DNA of 64,000 nt. Source: Corynebacterium timonense. GTDB taxonomy: Bacteria; Actinomycetota; Actinomycetes; Mycobacteriales; Mycobacteriaceae. Shown piece by piece: positions 18,363-26,591 of this stretch. Each line of letters begins with the position of its first letter. Position 1 is the stretch's first letter. The notes beneath the pieces were generated by a model, which saw nothing but the letters and a program-made list of their open reading frames with translations, had not been told where the DNA came from and did no database searches. The position numbers and the translations under genes are program-made. The stretch lies in NCBI RefSeq assembly GCF_900105305.1, contig NZ_LT629765.1:496001-560000 (forward strand). Reading direction: 5' to 3'.

Positions 18363-19346
18363 TTAAACACTCAACCGCGACACTTCCTCGCCGACCATCT
18401 CAGCCGCGGCGTTTACCACGGGCAGCGCCAGCAGCCCGCCCGCCGCTTGGCCGGTCGCGATGTCGAGGGACAAAATCGGGTTGAGGCCGAGCGCCTTATG
18501 GCAACCCTGATGGCTGGGTTCGCCGCTGAGCTGCGCCGCGACGAGCCACTCGCGCGTGCCGGGGGCGAGGCGCTCGGCGACGTAGGCGGCCATGGTGACG
18601 TAGGGGCCGTCGAGAAGCAGCGGCGTGCGCCGCACCGCCGACTGGGCGATGAGCCCCACCAGCCCCACGAAGTCGGGCGCGGAGATGGCCGTGAGGACGG
18701 CCGCGACGTCGTGGCGGAAGCGGCGGACGCGGAACATCGCGTCGCGCACCGCCGCGGTTTTCACCTTCCACACCTCGTCGTTGATACCGCTGCCGCGGCC
18801 GACGGCGAGGACCGGCTCGGTGCGGGTGAACACGCCGTAGAGGGCCGCGCTGACGGTGGTGCTGCCCACGCCGATCTCTCCGGGAATGATGAGGTCCGCA
18901 CCGGAATCGACGGCACTGTCCCCGAGCTCGCGACCGCGGGCGAGGGCGGCGGCGAAGGCCTCATCCGTCATCGCGTCTTCGACGTCGATCGATCCGCAGG
19001 GGCGGGCTGACCAGTCGCTCACTAGCGTGACGGAACAGTTCGCTGCCCGCGCGGCGACGTTCGCGGGCCCGCCCCCGGCGGAGATTTCTTCGGCCTGCGC
19101 CGCGACGGACTCCGGGGAATGCGCGGAGACGCCGCGGGCGGCGACGCCGTGGTTGCCCGCCACGATGAGCGTGTGGGGGCGGCGGAAGGGGGACGGCGCG
19201 TCGGAGCCTTGGCAGGCGGCTACCCACGCCCCGAGCTCGCCGAGCCGGCCGAGGCCACGGCCGCGTACCGTCGTACGCAGCGCGGCGGTGACGCGCGCCG
19301 AGACGGCGCCGTCGGGGGAGTCAACGGGGGAGAAGAACTCGGTCAC
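18363..19346 (-). CDS. cobT: Nicotinate-nucleotide--dimethylbenzimidazole phosphoribosyltransferase
   Basis: The 327-residue enzyme makes alpha-ribazole phosphate for the lower axial ligand of cobalamin. CobT signatures are AGNHGVAARGVSAHSP, GEIGVGSTTVSAAL and the glycine-rich GRGSGINDEVWKVK. The GTG start is preceded by GGAAAGG. It follows the DUF3043 gene by 26 bases on the same strand. No cobU, cobS or other cobalamin gene is in this window, although CobU and CobS act with it in nucleotide-loop assembly. Confidence 0.93.
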   Translation of the reverse strand: MTEFFSPVDSPDGAVSARVTAALRTTVRGRGLGRLGELGAWVAACQGSDAPSPFRRPHTLIVAGNHGVAARGVSAHSPESVAAQAEEISAGGGPANVAARAANCSVTLVSDWSARPCGSIDVEDAMTDEAFAAALARGRELGDSAVDSGADLIIPGEIGVGSTTVSAALYGVFTRTEPVLAVGRGSGINDEVWKVKTAAVRDAMFRVRRFRHDVAAVLTAISAPDFVGLVGLIAQSAVRRTPLLLDGPYVTMAAYVAERLAPGTREWLVAAQLSGEPSHQGCHKALGLNPILSLDIATGQAAGGLLALPVVNAAAEMVGEEVSRLSV

Positions 19347-19372
19347 CGGTTGGGCCTTTCCACGTGAGGGGT

Positions 19373-20065
19373 TTACACGGTGTCCCCGATGGACACCTGG
19401 GGCTTCGGGGAACGCCAGTTGCGCGGCTGGGTGGCACGCGAGAACGCGTAGACGCCCAAGCCGAAGCCGGTCTCGGTTGTGGAGGGGAAGCGCTCCCGGA
19501 CGGCGCGGTTAGCGCGCACACCGATCGTGATGCCTTCGGCGAAGATAGCGATGATGAAGACCATGGTCACCAGAGACAGCACCGCGGAGGCGCGGGGGAA
19601 GACGGTGGAGATGAGCAGGATGAGCAACATCACCAGCGTGGCCGGCATGACGTAGTTGTTGGCAAAGCGGCGGGCGTCGACCCAGTTGCGTGCGAAGAGG
19701 CGGACCTCGCCCTTGTCGCGGTCGAGGAGGTAGCGCTCATCTCCGGCGTCGATACGCTCCTGCATGTGCTTGTTGGTGGCCCGAGCCTCTTCGCGGCGCT
19801 GGCGCTTGTAGGCCTTCCACTCCTCTTTGGGCAGGTTCTTTTTCATCTCCTTCTCGCGCTGTCGGCGCTGTGCCGGGGTGAGGGCGTCGGGGTCGCGGCG
19901 AACGCCGCGCTTGATCTCCTGCTCGTTCCTCTTCGGGGTGGGGCGGCCCTTCGGCGGGGTGTAGCCCTTGGGCAGCGCCGGAGCGGGTTCGTCGACCGGC
20001 TGCTCCAGGACGACCGGGTCGGCCGCCTCGGCGGACTCATCAGTTTTCTTCCACGGCAGTTTCAC
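19373..20065 (-). CDS. DUF3043-family membrane protein
   Basis: The 230-residue protein belongs to an actinobacterial family of unknown function (DUF3043). The N-terminal half is cytoplasmic, charged and Pro/Lys/Arg-rich (LPKGYTPPKGRPTPKRNEQE, RDPDALTPAQRRQREKEMKK). Two hydrophobic helices follow at about residues 135-155 and 160-185, with a short cytoplasmic tail. I chose GTG 20065 because TAGCCT (20073-20078, minus strand) lies seven bases before it; the longer reading to 20338 has no conserved sequence. It is upstream of cobT and probably co-transcribed, but no functional link is evident. Confidence 0.82.
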   Translation of the reverse strand: MKLPWKKTDESAEAADPVVLEQPVDEPAPALPKGYTPPKGRPTPKRNEQEIKRGVRRDPDALTPAQRRQREKEMKKNLPKEEWKAYKRQRREEARATNKHMQERIDAGDERYLLDRDKGEVRLFARNWVDARRFANNYVMPATLVMLLILLISTVFPRASAVLSLVTMVFIIAIFAEGITIGVRANRAVRERFPSTTETGFGLGVYAFSRATQPRNWRSPKPQVSIGDTV

Positions 20066-20277
20066 GCCCCCAAGGCTACAAGCTGGCCGGTGCCCGGCGG
20101 GAATACGGGTATCTGCGCGCGCGTTGCAGTGTGTGGCGCGGCGGGCCGTCGATCTCTTCCCGTGGGAGGAGTAGTCTCGACTTGTACGGTAACGATACGG
20201 CCGCGACGCCGCTCGCACGTCGGCCGCATATGCGCATACATATGTCGGCCCACATATTCGTAGGCAAGGAGTTTTTG

Positions 20278-20622
20278 ATGACTGCACCGACTTCCGCAAC
20301 TGGTGTGACGCTGACCGACGCAGCCGCCGCGAAGGCAAAGGCGCTGCTGGACCAGGAGGGCGCTACCGACCTGTCGCTGCGCATCGCCGTCCAGCCCGGC
20401 GGCTGCGCGGGCCTGCGCTACCAGCTCTACTTCGACGACCGTGAGCTCGACGGCGACAAGGCCGATGTCTTCGGCGACGTGCGCCTCGTGGTGGACAAGA
20501 TGAGCGTGCCCTACCTCATGGGCGCGACGATCGACTTCGCCGACACCATCCAGCAGCAGGGCTTCACCATCGACAACCCGAACGCCGGCGGCTCCTGCGC
20601 ATGCGGCGATTCGTTTAACTAA
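20278..20622 (+). CDS. HesB/IscA-type iron-sulfur cluster insertion protein
   Basis: The 114-residue protein carries the A-type carrier cysteines: Cys43 in QPGGCAGLRY and Cys107/Cys109 in GGSCACGDSF. Such proteins hand Fe-S clusters to apo-enzymes. The ATG is preceded by AAGGA at about eight bases; a longer in-frame reading starts at 20131 but lacks family sequence. It is placed beside Fe-S-dependent respiratory genes (the Rieske protein QcrA) and in C. glutamicum lies next to ltsA. It could be ErpA or SufA-like; I cannot separate these by eye. Confidence 0.9.
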   Translation: MTAPTSATGVTLTDAAAAKAKALLDQEGATDLSLRIAVQPGGCAGLRYQLYFDDRELDGDKADVFGDVRLVVDKMSVPYLMGATIDFADTIQQQGFTIDNPNAGGSCACGDSFN

Positions 20623-20653
20623 AGGCCCGCACTCGGACTCACCACAGAGACAC

Positions 20654-20688
20654 CACCCCCGCGGCGCCCATGAGGCGCGGCGGGGGTG
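20654..20688. terminator. GC-rich hairpin between the HesB-type gene and ltsA
   Basis: A 15-base-pair stem with one mismatch (20654-20668 with 20674-20688) and loop CATGA lies between two convergent stops, six bases from the ltsA stop. There is only a weak T tract (TCGTCTTAG), so termination may be inefficient or factor-assisted. Confidence 0.65.
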
Positions 20689-20693
20689 TCGTC

Positions 20694-22616
20694 TTAGAGC
20701 TGGACCGGGTAGTCCTTGTGCTCAATCTGCGGGTCGATGCGCTCTTCCACGAAGATGCCGTGCCAGACCATAAACGCGAGTACCGTCCACAGGCGGCGCG
20801 AGTGGTCGCTGGATCCCCGGCGGTGCTCCTGCAGCATCTTCAGCACCTCGGCCTTGTCGAAGATGTCGCCGGTCTCGGACTCATTGATCGTGTCCTGGGC
20901 CCAGCCGTGCAGTTCGTCGCCGGCAAGCCAGTGGCGCATCGGGACAGGGAAGCCGAGCTTCTTGCGGTGCAGCACGTGCGCCGGAACGATCTTCTCCATG
21001 GCTTTGCGCAGGGCGTACTTCGTCGTGCCGTGGGCGATCTTGAGCTCCGTCGGGATGGTCTGCGCCACCTCAAACACCTCCTTGTCCAGGAAGGGCACGC
21101 GCAGTTCGAGGGAGTTGGCCATGTTCATCTTGTCGGCTTTGACCAAAATGTCGCCGCGCATCCAGGTGAACAGGTCGAGGTTCTGCATCCGTGCGACGGG
21201 GTCCATGTGGGTCGAGGAGGCGTAGATCGGGGCGGTGACCTCGCGGTGGTCCCACTCTTTCTTCGCCCACGGCAGAACGCGCTGGAGCTGCTCGAAGTTA
21301 AAGGAGCGGGCGTTTCCGTAGTAGCGCTCCTCGATCGGGGTGGTGCCGCGCTCGAGGAGGCTCTTGCCCTTCATCCCCTCCGGCAGGGCGCGGCTCAGCG
21401 CGCGGAGACCCTTGAGGAGGGGAGAGGGCACCTTGTCAAAGGGTGCGAGGGACAGCGGCTCCTTATAAATGGTGTAGCCGCCAAAGAGCTCGTCCGCGCC
21501 CTCGCCGGAGAGCACCACCTTGACGTGCTTTCGCGCCTCTTGGGCGACGAAATACAGCGGGACGAGGGAGGGGTCGGCGACGGGGTCGTCGAGGTACCAC
21601 ATGATCTTCGGGATTGCCTCGGCGTACTCCTCCGGCGAGACAATCTTGACGATGTGCTCGACCCCGATCGCCTCCGCGGACTCCGCGGCGACGTCGACCT
21701 CGGAGTACCCCTCCCGCTCGAACCCGGTGGTGAAGGTCAGCAGGTTCGGGTTGTGGCGCTTGGCGAGGGCAGCCACGGCGGTCGAGTCGATCCCGCCCGA
21801 GAGGAAGGAGCCCACGGTGACGTCGGCACGCATGTGCTTTGCGACGGAATCCTCAAGCGCCGCGGTGATCCGCTCGTACAGCTCTTCTTCCTGCCCTTCG
21901 CGAACGGCGGCCGTGCGGAACTGGGGGGTGAAGTAGCGCTCGGACGTAACCTCGCCGCCGGGGGAGAGGGTCACGGTACTGCCGGACTCCACGCGGCGAA
22001 TCTGGGAGTGAAGGCTCTCCGGTTCGGGAACGTACTGCAGGTCGGCGTAGTGCTCAATTGCGCGGTGGTCAAGGTCAAGGCCAAGACCGATGTGTGGCGC
22101 CATCGCGAGGATCGACTTCTTCTCGGACGCGAACACGGTGCCCGCGGCGGTCGTGGCGTAGTACAACGGCTTGATGCCGAAGGGGTCGCGGGCCGCGAAC
22201 ATGGTCCGCGTCTCCGTGTCCCAAATGACAAAACCGAACATGCCGCGCAGGTGGTTGACCACGTCGGCGCCCCAGTGGTGGTAGCCGACGAGGATCGGCT
22301 CGCCGTCGCCGCTGGTGCGGAAGTCGTAGCCCGCCGCGGCGAGCTCTTCACGCAGCTCCACGTAGTTGTAGATCTCGCCGTTGAACGTCAGGGCGTAGCG
22401 CTGCGGATTATCCGCCGGGCCCCAGCGCAGGGGTTGGTGGGAGTGCTCGAGATCGATGATCGCCAGCCGGTTAAAGCCAAAGACGGCGTCGTCGTCGTGC
22501 CACGTACCTGCGGCGTCGGGGCCGCGGTGGTACATGCAGGGCAGCGCCTGCTCAACGGCGGTGACGTACGCGGTACCGTCGCCGGAAGCGGCGAGCATAG
22601 CGAGAAGACCACACAT
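20694..22616 (-). CDS. ltsA: Glutamine-dependent amidotransferase LtsA (asparagine synthetase family)
   Basis: At 640 residues with this start, the protein has an N-terminal Ntn glutaminase domain (nucleophile Cys2 in MCGLLAML; YHRGPDAAG; FNGEIYNY) and a C-terminal ATP-pyrophosphatase synthetase domain (SGGIDSTAVAAL; SGEGADELFGGY). Corynebacterial LtsA amidates meso-diaminopimelate in peptidoglycan, and its loss gives lysozyme sensitivity; I infer the same here from the family and from the position beside ctaC. ATG 22616 is required because Cys must be residue 2; GAGAGG lies ten bases upstream. Confidence 0.92.
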   Translation of the reverse strand: MCGLLAMLAASGDGTAYVTAVEQALPCMYHRGPDAAGTWHDDDAVFGFNRLAIIDLEHSHQPLRWGPADNPQRYALTFNGEIYNYVELREELAAAGYDFRTSGDGEPILVGYHHWGADVVNHLRGMFGFVIWDTETRTMFAARDPFGIKPLYYATTAAGTVFASEKKSILAMAPHIGLGLDLDHRAIEHYADLQYVPEPESLHSQIRRVESGSTVTLSPGGEVTSERYFTPQFRTAAVREGQEEELYERITAALEDSVAKHMRADVTVGSFLSGGIDSTAVAALAKRHNPNLLTFTTGFEREGYSEVDVAAESAEAIGVEHIVKIVSPEEYAEAIPKIMWYLDDPVADPSLVPLYFVAQEARKHVKVVLSGEGADELFGGYTIYKEPLSLAPFDKVPSPLLKGLRALSRALPEGMKGKSLLERGTTPIEERYYGNARSFNFEQLQRVLPWAKKEWDHREVTAPIYASSTHMDPVARMQNLDLFTWMRGDILVKADKMNMANSLELRVPFLDKEVFEVAQTIPTELKIAHGTTKYALRKAMEKIVPAHVLHRKKLGFPVPMRHWLAGDELHGWAQDTINESETGDIFDKAEVLKMLQEHRRGSSDHSRRLWTVLAFMVWHGIFVEERIDPQIEHKDYPVQL

Positions 22617-23003
22617 TGCTGAAAAACCTCTCCTCATCTCAAGGGCGCGAGTGATTCCTTAACAATAAGGTTTTCGCCAGCCCGCCCGCGAACCGGGCAC
22701 CGGCGTTTCCGTTCCACCTTTAGCCCGTCCTCGAAAGGGGGCAAACTTTAGAATGAAGCGCGCGGCGGCGGGGTGTGACCTACCTTACGTTGTCCCGGGC
22801 GAGGGGTTCCGAAACGCGGGGAAGACCCCGTTGAGCGCCGCGGGTCCGGGGAAACGCACCGGCGGCCGCACCGCGGGCGAGAGGCGGACGAGAGGAATTC
22901 CGACGACGTCGGGGGAATGAACTATTCTGACGGGGAAGGAATGTTCCTGCCATGAGTATGGGCATTCAATGGTTTTTAGGTGTGGACAGGAAGGCAGACA
23001 CAC
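22617..23003 (+). promoter_or_regulatory. ltsA-ctaC divergent intergenic region with GlxR-like site
   Basis: This 387-base gap has no gene. On the plus strand TAGAAT (22749-22754) is a good -10 box for ctaC. About 20 bases further is TGTGACCTACCTTACG (22774-22789), which fits the TGTGA-NNTANN-TCACA GlxR/CRP consensus in the left arm and centre but only 3/5 in the right arm. The remaining leader of some 200 bases to ctaC is G+C-rich and shows no structure I can name. Confidence 0.5.
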
Positions 23004-24098
23004 GTGGACAAGGTGAACAACCGCAGCTTTGCCAAAAAGGCCAGCGCCGCGGGCGCGCTTCTGCTCGGGGGCCTTACCCTCTCGGGCTGTGAAGTCGCCC
23101 CGCCGGAGGGCCTGGCACGGGTGCTGGACATGGGCTGGCCGGACCCGGTCACCCCGGAGGGCACCCAGGTGTACAACTTCTGGGTGTGGGTCTGGGTCGC
23201 CGCCTGGATCGTCGGCATCATTATGTGGGCGCTGTTCCTGTTTGGCATCTTCAAGTGGAACTCCAAAACGCAGGCGAAGAAGACGAACGACGAGTTCCCG
23301 AAGCAGCTGCAATACAACGTGCCGCTCGAGCTGGTGCTCACGATCATTCCGATCGTCATCGTCTTTGTCCTCTTCTTCTTCACCGTCCAGGCGCAGACCG
23401 TGGTCACCGCCCGCGACAAGGACCCCGAAGTCACCGTCGACGTCACTGCCTTCCAGTGGAACTGGAAGTTCGGTTACGCCGAGGTTGGCCCCGAGCTCAC
23501 CCCGAACGGCCAGCCCTACGTCGGTACAGACTCCGAGCGTCAGGCCGTCGCCGAAGAGACCAAGTACGACCCAGAGGGTGTGGAGAACGCCAACCCCATC
23601 CACGGTGCCTCCGCGGGTGACCTGTCGTACCTGAACTTCAACGAGATCGAGACCCTCGGTACCACCGAGGAGATCCCGGTGCTGGTTCTGCCGACCGGCA
23701 CCCCGATCGAGTTCCGCCTTGCCTCCAGCGACGTGAGCCACGCGTTCTGGGTGCCGGAGTTCCTGTTCAAGCGCGACGCGTATGCTCACCCGGAGGCGAA
23801 CCAGCAGGAGCGCTCGTTCCAGATCGAACAGATCGACCGCGAGGGTGCCTTCGTCGGCCGCTGCGCCGAGATGTGTGGCACCTACCACGCCATGATGAAC
23901 TTCGAGGTCCGTGCCGTCTCCCAGGATGACTTCCGCGACTACCTCGAGTTCCGCCTGAACAACCCGGAGGCGACCAACGCCGAGGCCCTGCAGTCCATCG
24001 GCCAGGAGCCGTACGCAACCTCGACTCGCCCGTTCAATTCCGAGCGCACAGGTACCCGAGACGGCAACAACTTCGTCGACCCGAACGCCAACGTTTAA
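23004..24098 (+). CDS. ctaC: Cytochrome c oxidase subunit II (aa3-type)
   Basis: This 364-residue subunit carries the binuclear Cu-A site that takes electrons from QcrC. The N-terminus is a lipoprotein signal with lipobox LSGC (Cys29), followed by two transmembrane helices (around residues 58-80 and 104-125). The periplasmic domain has the Cu-A motif CAEMCGTYHAMM and the ligand His in SSDVSHAFWVPEF. A substrate-binding insert after WNWKFGYAEVGPEL is typical of corynebacterial CtaC. I chose GTG 23004, with AGGAAGG nine bases upstream; GTG 23013 is an alternative. ctaF follows after 18 bases. The subunit I gene ctaD is not in the window. Confidence 0.95.
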   Translation: MDKVNNRSFAKKASAAGALLLGGLTLSGCEVAPPEGLARVLDMGWPDPVTPEGTQVYNFWVWVWVAAWIVGIIMWALFLFGIFKWNSKTQAKKTNDEFPKQLQYNVPLELVLTIIPIVIVFVLFFFTVQAQTVVTARDKDPEVTVDVTAFQWNWKFGYAEVGPELTPNGQPYVGTDSERQAVAEETKYDPEGVENANPIHGASAGDLSYLNFNEIETLGTTEEIPVLVLPTGTPIEFRLASSDVSHAFWVPEFLFKRDAYAHPEANQQERSFQIEQIDREGAFVGRCAEMCGTYHAMMNFEVRAVSQDDFRDYLEFRLNNPEATNAEALQSIGQEPYATSTRPFNSERTGTRDGNNFVDPNANV

Positions 24099-24116
24099 GA
24101 AAGAGAGAAACGGACA

Positions 24117-24548
24117 ATGGGAACCGGATCTAAAGTCTTCTACTCCATTGGCACCTTCCTTCTCTTGATAGGTGTCTTCTACATCATGGCGACGGGGTGG
24201 GTCGGCGACGACGCCTACCTCTTCGGCGTGGAATGGGTTGGCGGCGTCGGCCTCGTGCTCGCCACGGCGCTGTCCTTCATGATGGCCGTGTACCTCGACT
24301 TCACCGAGCGCCGCATGGACATCGTGCCTGAGGATTGGGAGGAGGCTGAGATTGAGGACGGTGCTGGCGTGCTCGGCTTCTTCTCGCCTCACTCGATCTG
24401 GCCGTTTGCGATGGCCGGCGCGATCTTCTTCTTGGGCCTCGGCTTGGCGTTCTGGCAGCTGTGGCTCGCGGCCATCGGCGCAGTGCTGCTGATCTGGACC
24501 GCGACGCAGATGAACATGCAATACAGCATTCCGCGCGAGAAGCACTAG
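24117..24548 (+). CDS. ctaF: Cytochrome c oxidase subunit IV (actinobacterial)
   Basis: The 143-residue integral membrane protein has four hydrophobic segments and the actinobacterial subunit-IV loop YLDFTERRMDIVPEDWEEAEIEDGAG between helices two and three. It is an accessory subunit of the aa3 oxidase in the III2-IV2 supercomplex. It follows ctaC in an operon and is closed by a strong terminator. Confidence 0.94.
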   Translation: MGTGSKVFYSIGTFLLLIGVFYIMATGWVGDDAYLFGVEWVGGVGLVLATALSFMMAVYLDFTERRMDIVPEDWEEAEIEDGAGVLGFFSPHSIWPFAMAGAIFFLGLGLAFWQLWLAAIGAVLLIWTATQMNMQYSIPREKH

Positions 24549-24561
24549 GCCGCGACTCCAC

Positions 24562-24595
24562 ACCCCGCCACCTCCTTCCGGTGGCGGGGTTTTTG
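24562..24595 (+). terminator. Rho-independent terminator of ctaC-ctaF
   Basis: ACCCCGCCACC (24562-24572) pairs perfectly with GGTGGCGGGGT (24580-24590) around a seven-base loop, followed directly by TTTTT. The stem begins 13 bases after the ctaF stop. Confidence 0.93.
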
Positions 24596-24757
24596 GTGCC
24601 CACGCCGAGGCGTCACGCGAGGCGTGCCGACTCATCCCGCGACTACATGAACGGCGCCGGTCGGCGTTGCGGGCGGGGGTAACCGCTGGGCGTTGAGCCC
24701 ATGCGGAAAGGGGGTCAACCGAAAGTTGGCTCCATGGGAAGTTAGGGCCGATATTGT

Positions 24758-24773
24758 TGTGACTCTTCTCACA
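24758..24773. promoter_or_regulatory. GlxR (CRP-type) operator upstream of ctaE-qcrCAB
   Basis: TGTGACTCTTCTCACA is a perfect TGTGA-N6-TCACA palindrome, the consensus core of the cAMP-binding regulator GlxR. It lies about 270 bases before ctaE within a gene-free stretch (24549-25042). GlxR control of the bc1-aa3 genes is reported for C. glutamicum, which agrees. The rest of the stretch has A+T-rich patches (24935-24950) and a TATCTGCTAGTG segment that may hold the promoter; I see no ORF there with coding character. Confidence 0.8.
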
Positions 24774-25042
24774 AGAATTCCAGCACTGTAAAGAACGCTG
24801 TGAGTGCTGCAAAGCTCTGGGGAACGAGCTTGGAAAAACGCCTCTGAGAAGTTGTGCGGCGAGTATGTCGTGACCTGCACCGATAGGCGTCGTAAAGCGA
24901 GTCAAAAAAGTTCCCGGCGTTTTGGAAAAATTTTTGTTCGCTATCTGCTAGTGCCAAAACGGCTGGTTGGCGACGTGAAGCCAGTGCTGCGGCGGGGGGT
25001 CTTGAGATGACTTCCACGCAAAAAAAGGCGATACTGACATGC

Positions 25043-25663
25043 GTGACGACCGCAATTTCTAACCAAGGTATGGCGACACCGCACGGCCGTGTCCCAATGC
25101 TGAACCGACCCAACATGGTCAGCGTGGGCACCATCGCGTTCCTCGCCCAAGAGTTGATGTTCTTCGCCGGCTTGTTCGCGATGTACTTCACGTCGCGCGC
25201 AAACGGCATGACCGCCGGGGACTGGCAGCACCAGACCGAACACCTCAACGTGGTTTTCGGCCTGGTGATCACCATCGTCCTCATCACCTCCTCCGTGACG
25301 TCGCAGTTCGGTGTGTTCGCCGCGGAGCGCGGTGACGTCTTCGGTCTTCGCAAGTGGTTTGGGGTCACGATCCTGCTCGGCGTCGTGTTCCTCGGCCTGG
25401 TGGCGTTTGAGTGGACCGAGATGGTCCTGGCGGGGGTCACCCCGCAGGCGAGCGTGTACGGCTCGATGTTCTACATCATCACGGGCTTCCACATGGCGCA
25501 CGTGACGGCCGGCATCATCGCGTTCTGCGTGGTCCTTCTGCGCATCTCGAAGTCGAAGTTCACCCCGGCGCAGGCGACCGCTGCCATGGCGACGTCCTAC
25601 TACTGGCACTTTGTCGACGTCATTTGGGTGGGCGTGTTCATCACGCTCTACCTCGTTCAGTAA
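25043..25663 (+). CDS. ctaE: Cytochrome c oxidase subunit III
   Basis: The heme-copper oxidase subunit III has five predicted membrane helices. Conserved segments are LNRPNMVSVGTIAFLAQELMFF, FHMAHVTAGII and YYWHFVDVIWVGVF. With GTG 25043 the protein has 206 residues, near the corynebacterial norm, and begins TTAISNQGMATP. An ATG at 25007 would add 12 residues (TSTQKKAILTC). The shorter form lacks a clear Shine-Dalgarno, with GATACT seven bases before it, so the start is uncertain. It leads the ctaE-qcrC-qcrA-qcrB operon. Confidence 0.9.
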   Translation: MTTAISNQGMATPHGRVPMLNRPNMVSVGTIAFLAQELMFFAGLFAMYFTSRANGMTAGDWQHQTEHLNVVFGLVITIVLITSSVTSQFGVFAAERGDVFGLRKWFGVTILLGVVFLGLVAFEWTEMVLAGVTPQASVYGSMFYIITGFHMAHVTAGIIAFCVVLLRISKSKFTPAQATAAMATSYYWHFVDVIWVGVFITLYLVQ

Positions 25664-25742
25664 CGGGCGGGCCTCTGACGCTTAACGTGTCACGGTTAGT
25701 CGTTGTTTCGCATATTCCTCACGAGTCGCTAAAGGGAAAAAG

Positions 25743-26591
25743 ATGGAAAACACCCCAAAGAAGACGCGGAGCCGCCGCAAGATGCGGCGCACCGTCGCCG
25801 GTGCCGCCGCGCTGACGTTCGGCCTCACTGGCGCCGGCTTTTTGGCTACGGCGCTTGCCCCCAACGCTCAGGTGGCCACGGCACAGCGTGACGAGCAGGC
25901 ACTGATCCAAGAGGGCAAAGACCTCTACGACAGCGCGTGCATCACCTGCCACGGCGCGAACCTGCAGGGCGTGAAGGACCGCGGCCCCTCCCTGATCGGT
26001 ACCGGCGAAGGCGCGGTCTACTTCCAGGTCAACTCCGGTCGCATGCCGATGATGTCCAACGATGCCCAGGCCGAGCGCAAGCGCCCGCGCTACACCGAGG
26101 CGCAGGCGCTCGCCATGGCAGCCTACGTGGCTGCGAACGGCGGCGGCCCCGAGCTCGTGTACGACTCCGACGGCTCGTTGTCCATGGAGTCTCTGCGCGG
26201 GAAGAACTACGACGGGCAGATCCAAGAAGCCGACGTCGCCCGCGGCGGCGAGCTGTTCCGGCTCAACTGCGCGTCCTGCCACAACTTCACCGGCCGCGGT
26301 GGCGCTCTGTCGTCCGGCAAGTACGCGCCCACCTTGGACCCCGCCAACGAGCAGGAGATCTACCAGGCCATGCTGACTGGGCCGCAGAACATGCCGAAGT
26401 TCTCGGACCGCCAGCTCACCGCCGATGAGAAGAAGGACATCATCGCCTTCATCAAGTCGTCCAAGGAGACGCCGAGCCCGGCGGGTTACGCGCTCGGCGG
26501 TCTCGGACCGGTCTCCGAAGGCATCGCCATGTGGGTGATCGGCATCACCCTGGTCGCCGCCGCTGCTATCTGGATTGGATCGCGCTCATGA
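25743..26591 (+). CDS. qcrC: Diheme cytochrome c subunit of the bc1 complex
   Basis: The 282-residue protein has two CxxCH heme sites, Cys66-Cys69-His70 (ACITCHGAN) and Cys176-Cys179-His180 (NCASCHNF). An N-terminal basic, hydrophobic signal/anchor and a C-terminal membrane helix ([18 protein letters not shown]) bracket them. This covalently diheme cytochrome cc replaces soluble cytochrome c and passes electrons straight to CtaC. It ends in an ATGA overlap with qcrA. Confidence 0.97.
   Translation: MENTPKKTRSRRKMRRTVAGAAALTFGLTGAGFLATALAPNAQVATAQRDEQALIQEGKDLYDSACITCHGANLQGVKDRGPSLIGTGEGAVYFQVNSGRMPMMSNDAQAERKRPRYTEAQALAMAAYVAANGGGPELVYDSDGSLSMESLRGKNYDGQIQEADVARGGELFRLNCASCHNFTGRGGALSSGKYAPTLDPANEQEIYQAMLTGPQNMPKFSDRQLTADEKKDIIAFIKSSKETPSPAGYALGGLGPVSEGIAMWVIGITLVAAAAIWIGSRS

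Noticed and set aside
22785..24905. 706-codon open frame on the minus strand opposite ctaC-ctaF
   Set aside because: It is antisense to two genes with unmistakable Cu-A and membrane motifs; long antisense frames are expected from GC-rich codon use, and the translation has no domain character.
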